Shown here: in pieces, positions 21,214 through 30,700 of the stretch
Layout: each line of letters starts with the position of its first letter
How positions within the stretch are numbered: position 1 is the stretch's first letter
Assembly (NCBI RefSeq): GCF_001680005.1
Contig: NC_033567.1
Coordinates: 1,178,001-1,242,000, forward strand
Length of the DNA stretch: 64,000 bases
Source: Plasmodium coatneyi
Taxonomy: Eukaryota > Apicomplexa > Aconoidasida > Haemosporida > Plasmodiidae
Direction: 5' to 3'
Program-made: the position numbers and the translations under genes
The notes under the pieces: model-generated
Seen by the model: only the letters and a program-made list of their open reading frames with translations
Told to the model about the DNA's origin: nothing
The model's database searches: none

Positions 21214-23838
21214 TTGGCACTAAACCACGCCTTCCTACAATAGTGTAAAATTTTTTTTTTTTTTCGCTTCTAAGTATGTGTCACCCTCATTGCGCTAACC
21301 GTGGGGGCGCGCCAGCGGAAACACTAATGTTGTTAAAAAGTGTGTCTACATGTGTACATAGACAATTTCCCGCACATTTTCACATTTGCATAAATCTAAG
21401 CAGAAAGAGTGTACTTTCTGTGGTATGCATACCATTACGATGCAGCAAAAAAAATGACTACCCGTTGATAAATCTTTTACTTTTAACTACAACGTTTGTA
21501 TTTTTTTTTCTTTTATTCTGCATAATTTACCCAACCAACGTTTTAATGATGCGCACGGAAGAACAAAAAATATATTCCATTTTTTCAAAGAAAGGACTGT
21601 ATCTGTCGCTAATTCGTGTAGATGGAAATATTTACACATATCGTAATGAGGTCTACATTTGTATGATTTTTTTTTATTTTTATTTTTACGTGCACAGAAT
21701 TGCACTCTCCAATTGTATACTTTTATAGGAGAGGTATTCCATTGTATTTTTTTTTTTTTTTTTTTTTTCCAAACGAGTGGTACATTTTTGTTTTCTCTTT
21801 AATCCTTTTCTCGCTTATACGTATTAAAGCAAGATGTTACAATTTTGAAGTAAAAAATATATCGCAATTTGTTATTTACTTCTTCCTATACATACAGTGC
21901 CGTAATTGCATCCTTTAACAGGGGTTGCGTTGCCAGAAAAAGTCATTTTTTTATAAAGAATCAAAATTGGAAAGAAAAGAATACAACCGTCAGAGTTCCA
22001 AAACACATGGACGATAATGACTACATTATCCATCTATAGTGTATCCAACATTTTGCAAAAATAATGAAATGTCAGAAAAAGATGGAGCGCTTTTCGAACG
22101 TTCCTGTTTGCTTGCGAGCGTGTTCTACATTCATTTATATGCCCACTTTGACGCATGAAGGAGAACAGAAGACTTACGCTATGCATGGTTAATAAGGAAA
22201 AATGTAATGTCGATTTATTACCCCTTTATATTCTACAATGTCGTTGAAAAATTACTCACTAAAATTGTCCACTTTTCGCATACATTATGTATAGTACGTG
22301 ATACGTAAGAAGCAGAAAAAGTTAGCTCATCCGTATTGCTCTACACCAAAAAGGGACTTACTAACTGAAGGTGTTGCTCTGAAGTTTTCTAAACATTAGA
22401 GTGGTGATCATACCAGCATACTTTATTCTCAACGCCCCCAATTTACCTTTCACCTTTTTTACACTTTCCCCTATTTAGCAAATAATGTCTTGTAAAATTT
22501 CAGGATGAGGAAGGGGAAAAAAAAAAATGTTAACACAACTGATTAAGAATGAATAAGCTTGGGGGCGTACGAAACCGTGGTGGAGATGACCATTTCAACT
22601 TTTTACATGTGTGTCCCGTTGATGTCTCAAAATGGCTACCCCCTTAAGCTTAGTGGAAAAATAAAATTCATCCCAGGAGGTGCGTCATGACCTATTTTTA
22701 TTCTTTTACAATATTGTTCCCTTTCTAGACTCGTTCTTTACACTTCCAAAAATGTCAATGGGATGTTGCTTTGCCCTATGCGTAAATCGCACGTAATGTT
22801 TTCCTTGCACGGGTGCGCGATTTCAAGGTTAAATGATACGCATACGTATGTGCATGTGGGGCTACTTTTCTGCTGCCTTTGTAAAAGCCATTTTCGACCC
22901 CTTTAAATTTGTTAACAAAATACTTAATCATGAAAATGTGAAAAAATTAAATTGGCGAAGAAATGCAAAAAAAGGAGAGTGCGAAAGATGCGGAAAAATA
23001 TATCCTACGATTTGGCAATGATAAAGAATTAACGATTCGGAACTTTGCGCATTGTTGCATGTAACGTTTTACGAACTGTTTTTTTTTTCTGTTCAGCATT
23101 TTGTTTCTATTCATATTTTTTTACTTTTTCCTTTTTTCTTTTTTCGGATATTCGCAATTTAAAATTTTCATTTTTCCTCCTTGCGATTGTGCATACATTT
23201 GCTCTTACTTCTGTGTCGATTTGCGTACTTAACTCATTTTGTACATAATCATTTTTTTTTTTTATCATGCTGATGTAACCATTATATGAAGCATTTCTTC
23301 GATTTCACCATTTAATCATTAGTTAAGTTGCTGCATACTGTACAACAAATTATTCGTTCAAATGCATTTATCTTTTTTCCGCCGCCTTAACGAGAAGAAA
23401 CATTCTCCTCATTATTTCCTTTTGTGATGTTATTATTTCTGTTCTGTTCTCCACTTGTATAACGCAATTACCATGCACATGCAATGAATACGTCGAACGT
23501 GTATATGTACAACTAAATCATTAAAAATTCATTTGATATGTTTAAGAATATGAAGCAAAAGGAAACGTCCATTTTTTGAAACAAGTTTGACCTTTATTAA
23601 AAATTCCCCAGGATATTTTTTTATGTGCACAACGCTAAGTATGAAATAAGAAAAACAGTCCACGATATGGACATGTACATATGCATATCAGTACAGGCAT
23701 CCGCTAGGGCATACTTATGAACGTACAAAGATACACCTGTGTGCACCTTCTTCGCGAGTGTGCTAATTCTGCGAAATTGATGTTTTATTTTTTTTCTTAA
23801 TCCAAAGGGAACAAGTACACCTTACTAGGAGTAGCAAA
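21214..23838. promoter_or_regulatory. Long divergent intergenic region, pseudokinase and zinc-finger genes
   Basis: About 2.6 kb lies between the starts of the pseudokinase (-) and the small zinc-finger gene (+). It is AT-rich, with T runs at about 21249-21264 and 21750-21768. Short open frames at 21276-21728 and 22833-23021 lack splice partners or family motifs, although the second contains a CERCG sequence. It presumably carries two promoters and long 5' UTRs. Confidence 0.45.
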
Positions 23839-24443
23839 ATGGGAAAAGGAAGCAACGCTTGTGTACGTTTTGAAAAAAGCATATAAAAAGAAAAAAAAAA
23901 CTGCGCAGCGTACACACCATTTCGCACCTACCGGCGGGCGTGTAAGCATATATATTTGCATAAACATATCTACCTATTTGCATACATAACTGTATATACC
24001 TTCCCACGCATGCACCCCGTAATTTATTAACAGAAAAGGAACCAAGCAAGGGAGAGGAAGAATGTGGAAGTGAAAGCGGGAAAGTCTCAGCTCAAAGCGA
24101 ACAAAGACGCTCTAAACGTGATTTGCAAAGTAAGTCGGCGTAGCGAAGTGCGCACCGTAGCTTCCTGTCTATGTGTAATTGCGGGTTGTCTACCTAAGCG
24201 AAAACTTCATTTCGTACCCGCGTGGGGCGAAAGTTCCAATTTTGCTAAGTGAAGAAACCCACGTACCTATGTGAATCTATTTAATACTCAAAAAATGACG
24301 TGGCCTTTTCATGAAATTCTTGTCCTTCCCCCTAGGTGTGTTATACTGTATTTATGCAGACACAGAGCATTGCACAGCTAGCCGAACATGCCCAGAATAA
24401 ACACAATAAGGATGTGAAGGAGTGCTTTCCTGATAAATTTTAA
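23839..24443 (+). CDS. Small zinc-finger protein, At2g23090/ZNF706-like
   Basis: Three exons give a 75-residue protein: join(23839..23862, 24034..24129, 24336..24443). All junctions are GT..AG and phase 0. It starts MGKGSNAC and continues with a basic helix (KRNQARERKN) and a KSQLKANKDAL segment. It then has one C2H2 finger: CKVCYTVF supplies the two Cys, and EHAQNKH the two His, before an ECFP motif. The order (Gly-rich start, basic SERF-like helix, KAG.SQL.ANK.A, one finger, CFP end) is that of plant At2g23090 and resembles animal ZNF706. These proteins are small, abundant and poorly understood; nucleic-acid binding is inferred from the basic helix and finger. The 8-codon first exon is easy to miss in automated annotation but has a good start context (AAAATGGG) and donor (GTACGT). 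Confidence 0.88.
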
Positions 24444-24775
24444 AATTCGTAATGGGCACAGATTATACTTCCTTCAAATGCACATTTCGATCGTCCAGCA
24501 ATTCACCACATTCCATTCCTACGTTGTTCCTTTATTTTATTTTATTTTTTTACGTAACTTATATTTTATAATTAAACCCATTATGAAATAAAAAAAGTTT
24601 AATATTTTTAAAAAAATTTTAAAGTAAAAAAATGGAACAAAAAATTGGTCGCAAAAGTCACGACAGGATCAAACAGTATGGCAGTGGATCGGCCGAAAAG
24701 TAAGCAGAATGCCAAAGTGACAAATCCTGCTAAAGCGATTAACCGGCCTTGCAGCTCAGCTCATCACACAGCGCA
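24444..24775. other. Convergent 3' intergenic region
   Basis: A 332-nt spacer between the zinc-finger gene (+) and the giant helical-repeat gene (-). It is AT-rich with nothing recognisable beyond 3' UTR sequence. Confidence 0.5.
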
Positions 24776-27700
24776 CTAAACGGAACCCTTCAAAGAGTAT
24801 AATAACGTGTATATATCTGAAAAGAAGTTGCTGTTTTTTAAGAAGGCAGTGCCCATGATGGACAACAGGAGCTCCATAGTTTTCAGTAAAAAGGGATTCA
24901 TTTCATGTCTTACCAATTTGAAGGTTCCATAAATTGACACCGTCTTCGACTTAATCATATTTATTTCTTCGTAAAAATAACTGTTGCAATATAGGGCTAT
25001 ATTTTTTTGAAAAAAAATGAATATGTTGATTAGAAGAATGATTATTTTATTAAACAGGTTGCTCCAGCAAATGACAAAGTTGGAATCAAAAAGGTCCACA
25101 TTTTTGTAGGACTGTAGGAGGTGCGAATAATCGTCTAGGCTCTTCTTAATATCTGCGATGTAGCCCATTCGTAGGAATATTAGAAAGTTTGTCACGTAGG
25201 ATGTCACCACGCAGGAGGTTCTAAGGGGTTTTTCTGCTTTACCACCCAAGGTATGGCACTCCGTACGAACGGTACGCTTATGGACCAATTTTTCCAGTAC
25301 TTTCTCCCACACGGCATCCTTTTTCAGCTCGTACAAATCGTATCCATCCGAATTGGTTTCATCGTTCGAAAGAACGGGGGCTGCATTTTCAGTGTTTACA
25401 TTTCTCACGAAGGTGTCCTTTTTTTGGCCACCTAACGTGTCGACAAAGTGGTAAAAGTCGGTAATGCCCCCTCTCGGATTTCCTCCCTTGTAAATCGTAG
25501 TGATATTAAATAGGTAATAAAATACAAACAAATGGTTCAGTAACACATTGTTAATATACAAATTGTACTTTTCCTGATCGAACAATTTAACTGGGTTGTA
25601 ATAAAATTTATCTGTAATGCAGCTCTTTGTTTGGGATATGCAAAAGGTTAATATGTGTAGGGCCACATGTTGGTGCCACTTGGAAAGGTAATAAATGAAG
25701 AACTCAACACAGATTATGTCTTTCATAGTTTGGTACACATTTAACGTCTTCTTCCTCATCATGTGCAACACTGCAATTTTGGCCTTGTACCTTATCAGTT
25801 CGTTTTCATCATTTAACATAAATATCAGGCAAGAGTAAAGTACCACAAAGAAGGCGGTAAATAAGTTATGCCCTCTCAGATGCTTTAGTGAATTTTTGAC
25901 ATACACAACATCGAATGTAATATTTTGGTTCCTCACTTTGTTTTTCACTACTTGCATTATCCACTGGTTCAAGTCGGTCCTATACCATTCTTTGTATTTT
26001 ATATACGCGGTTGTGCGTTCGTCGAGGGTTTTACCCTCTTCCTTGGGCAGCGCATAATTTGGAGTATTCACTTGGGGTGTACCCTCAGGGGGATAATTAT
26101 TAATCAAAAATTGTGTCACATCGAACATTTCATTTTTGTTATTTTTTTTCGCTCCATTTTTGTTGCTCCAATTTGGTGCATCATCTCCGGTAGGGTAGTC
26201 AAGTGAAGAATGCGTCTCTCTCTTGGGAACGGTTACATTTTTCCGAATATCGTCACCTCCACCTGCGTTGAAATTTTCCATTTTTGCTTCCTCCTCCAGA
26301 CGATCGTAGTTATATTCAACAATTCCGTAGTTCATGAAGGCCTTCACAAAATATTTCGTATACGTCACCGAATTTTTGTTACACAGACGAGACACCAAAT
26401 TTAGAAAAAGGAGCAAGTAAAAGTATGCATAGTTGAAAAGGGATTCCTTCCAGTTACAATTGAGAGATGAAGCAGTGCTCTCCTTCTCTGTGTCGATAAA
26501 GTCGTAAATCGCTTCGATAAATTTGTTGCCAGGTTCGCAGCGCTCCTTCTGACTCTTCCTATGTTCTGTTTTCTGGGCAGTGGAAAAATATTTCACGCAT
26601 ATAAGGTAGCTATACGAAATGATGTACTTGTCCAGGTAGTTCTGTTTAATGTGTTCCACGTAATACTGCTGCATACGCTCGAACAGGAACAAATTTTCAA
26701 GGGATATAAATTTTGCAACTGTCAACAGGATACTGAAGCAGTACTTCTTAATCTTTATGTTGTCCTTATACGTGTGGATTATTTGGAAAAGTAAAAGGTA
26801 CAGATAAATGTACATCCTTTCATCCACCGGTTCGTCCGTTTTAGCGTCCTGCCCATGGACCTCTCCTTCACAATCACCAGACAGATTTCGTTTAGTCCCA
26901 TCTAACCATTCCTCACCCTGAGGAATACTCACCCCCTTTTTATCACATTCAGAGAAGAACTTAAACGAACTATAATTTGACAATTCACTGAGCTGCTTTT
27001 CCTTTATTTGAAAATCCTTCTTGTGCCTCTTTTTTGTGTGCAGATACCAGTTGTAGAGGAACGACTCTATGTGCTTCTCGTTCTTACTCGATGCGTATAT
27101 GTCCAGAAGGGCAACAAGATTTTCAACCCGTTTTGTTATCTTCATCAACAGTTCATTCACCAAAACGGATATGAACATGTCATCCTGATATAGTGTCAAT
27201 CGTCTAAACAGGAAAGCCACAACATTTTGGTCCAACGAAATGGATATCCTACCATACAGGATGTTTAATATTTGCAAAATTAGCAAAACCTTTGCATACT
27301 CTTCGCTTCTCACAAATAGGAATAAAAATTGGAAGAATATTTTTCTGAACTTTTTTTTATTTTCCTCCATTAACGTTTTGGACTCCTTCCTCCTCACAAA
27401 TTCTATGAAGAGAAGAAGGTAGCAATTATTCTTATGCCCTTCCATGGCGTTTATTACAATTTTGTTTAAAAAGTTAAAAATCAGATTTTTCTTCTTCAGC
27501 TTTAGGTATATGTGCATATACACATTGACGATTATTCTGCAAATGAGCACTTGGACGAAGTAGTTGCCGTGGGTGAGTAACTTTTTCAGGTGTTTCACAA
27601 AAAGGAAGTATATGTTCCTGTTGCTTATTTGGGTTTGATTCTCCCCACCTGGATCGTTGGAGGGTTGATTACCCGTAGGAGCTTCTGCCCATTCTGCGTT

Positions 27701-30700
27701 TTCCCCATCTTCTTGCATATCGCTCTGGTTGTAACCTTCTTCTACAGTTTGCCCGCCTGTCTCCGTTGGGCAGGCACTGTGTGACGAAAACTGGAGCGCG
27801 CTATGTGCAGCCCGCAAATCCCCCTTCACATTTCTTAGCAAGAAATAATCGTCATTGTTAAAAATTGTAACATTTGACAGAAATATCAAAATTGGGATAA
27901 ACTGGGCATAAAAATTGGAATAGTCAAAAAAGGGTTTACCTTCATTTTTGCTACAATGTTCTCCATTTAAAAATTTGCCCTTCTTTATAAACACACTTAA
28001 AAATATCTTTAACAAGTTGATCGAATTTAATAAATCGAAAAAAGTCAAATTGATGTTTTTGAATATTCTTCTTTTGCTGCCCGTACAGAAATAATACATG
28101 TTGGACGACACATGGTAGGAGTAATTCAGCTTGGCCAACAGGCGCTTTGTCAATATGTTGTAAAGTGATGTGCTTGCACTTTTCAAACAAAAAAATTTAC
28201 TCTTGTAGTAAATTAAAGCTATTTTGTAAATATCGCTCATGTATTCGTAAAGCGTTTTATTATCTATAACGGTATATATATGTTTTATAATGTTCACGCA
28301 AATGACCTTCTTAAACTTATTATTTCCGTTAAGCAAATAATTGATTATAATTTTTATGATAAAATTGTATATGATGTACTGCTCTTTTGCTCTATACGAC
28401 TTGGCCAATGAACTTAGCGCTAGACACATGTTGCTCGACTTTCTCAGAAAATTTGTGTTAATTCGCTGGTCATCCCAAATGAGCATGTTCAATTTGTCAT
28501 TTAGTTTGAAGTTATTATTCACATGGGAAGGTGTTGCACACTTGGGTTCATCGCTTTCTCTTTTGTTTTCCCTTTGGTTGGTGTTCTGAAATGTGGGATG
28601 TTCATGTGCCTCCCCCTTGGGGGGCGTAATATTGCCTTTTAAAAAATGTGCAGATAAAATTTCACTTACGTCTACATTGTTTTCCTCCTTTGTCGTGAGC
28701 ATTCTGTTCAGTCGGCTGATAATTCCCGTTAGGAACTCAAAATTGGGTTCTGCGTCCTCTGGGTTTTCGTTCGAGATGGGTTCTTCCGCAGCGATATGTG
28801 CGCGCCCCTCGGGAGATTTGTCCACTTGGTTGCCATCTTCCCCCGTACATTTTGATTCTCCCCCTTCGTTTTTAAAAATAAGCAAAATGATGTACACGTA
28901 GAACAACGGAATGGTTTGCATACTATCCCCACTCCTCAGGACTATAATTCTGCAGACATCCAAGAGACAATCCGACAGATACTGCTGGCATGCTATATGC
29001 TTGGAGTGCAGCAACAAACACAGAAGGTTCTGAATGATAAGGTGAATTTCTGTACTGTGAAAAAAGCACAAAGAAATGTTTTTCTTTCCACTGACATAAT
29101 TTGCATCCTTCGTACTTTCACCTTTGGAGTCACAATTTGCTAACGCGGATTCGTGGTGTTTACCCCCCTCAGACGTGGTAATATTAAATTTGAAGGAAAA
29201 GTCAACGATGGAGGTGAACAAAATGCATATGTACTTGATAGACAACCAAATGATAATAGACGTTGTTTCCTTCTCAGTTTCGTCTTCAAAAATTAGGTGT
29301 CCTCTGCAGTCAAAAAAAAAACTCTTCGACTCATTCAAAAATAGGGTGTTCAAATAACTGATAAAATAGTGCAGCACGTTGCACATGTAGACTTTTAACA
29401 ATATTAACTGCCACCCATCGGACGATTGAACTATTTCGCTGGGCACAGGGTACTGTTTATATTGCTCGAAATTCAAATATGTGCTCGAACTGCACAAGCT
29501 AATTTCAGCGAAGTGCTTCCTAAACGTTGCCCCTTCTATGTCCTTGCTAAAATCCATGTTGTCCTTAAGGTACAAAATAAACTCGTTTATGTAAAAGGCC
29601 AATTTATACATTTCGCAATTTTCCACGTCCTCGTGTTTGGTTAATTTAATGATATTTTCTTTTTTAAGTTTGTTAATAAAACTTTCGAATATGTACAATG
29701 GGATGTTTATCATGGCGCCGCCCTCACGATTCTCACGGTCCACACTCTTCTCACCCCAATCACTGAATAGGTAGTTTACGTAATTTATTAAATATTTGTT
29801 GTCTTCCTTTATATGTTCAATGTCGCTGTATTTAATGAGACAACTGAAAAAGTCACATAAGGGGGCACCATCCCTATTCGAACTCCGACTCAAATTATTT
29901 ACCCGTTCGTATATATCATGGTTATCACTGTTTGTACCAGTGAGAAGGTGGGTGGACATTCCGTCTTCCCTCTTGTTCACCTCCCTACGGTGATTTAACG
30001 AAATGAAGCACAATCTTAGTAAGAAGGCGTAAAACGAATGGTCCACCTGCCTGTGCGATTTTACCAATGGAAAGAATGCATTATTTAAGCAGGCAAAGCT
30101 TTCCCTTTTTAGCAAAATTATATTCACAGTTTTGAAAAAGATCTCCTTCGATATTAGGTAAAACTCCTTCCAAGTCGTTTTGGCATTGAATAGGAAAAAG
30201 AAAAAATTAAGATTTTCGAAATGTGCGCAATAATCCACTACCGCGTTTAGTATGTCCGAGCAGTACACAGTTGCCTCGATGCCCATGTCTTTATTAGTGT
30301 TCTTGAACAAAACAAAAAGGATATTCATAAGGTAGTAATTGTATAGGAAAATGCCCTTCCTGTGATCTAAGTGTTTTTCGTCAGCAGAATGAAATATGCA
30401 GGTCGAGTAAACGTTCTTTGGTGAGTCGCAAATCGGGTCTTCTCTCAGTACGTCCACATTTCCATACAGAAAGGAAACAACTTTTTGGACTTCAAATGAG
30501 TGTTTATCCATATGGGTAGCACTAGCGTTTATGTCCCCCTTGATGTTGTAGCTTCTCCGTTTGTCCATCTCAATCATCCTCTGGTAATATATAAAAAACT
30601 TCTCAAAAAAAAGAAGAATGTACTTCCTGTAGGCGTCCCGACTGGTCCTCGAAATGTTCGTTATGGAGGTGATTAAAAAGGTGCGGAATAGGTACAAGTC

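Noticed and set aside
21276..21728. 150-residue open frame on + upstream of the pseudokinase
   Set aside because: Ends in T-run translation, has no recognisable domain and lies in promoter-like sequence.
22833..23021. 62-residue open frame with a CERCG motif
   Set aside because: A single CxxC is not enough for a zinc site, and no joining exon could be found.
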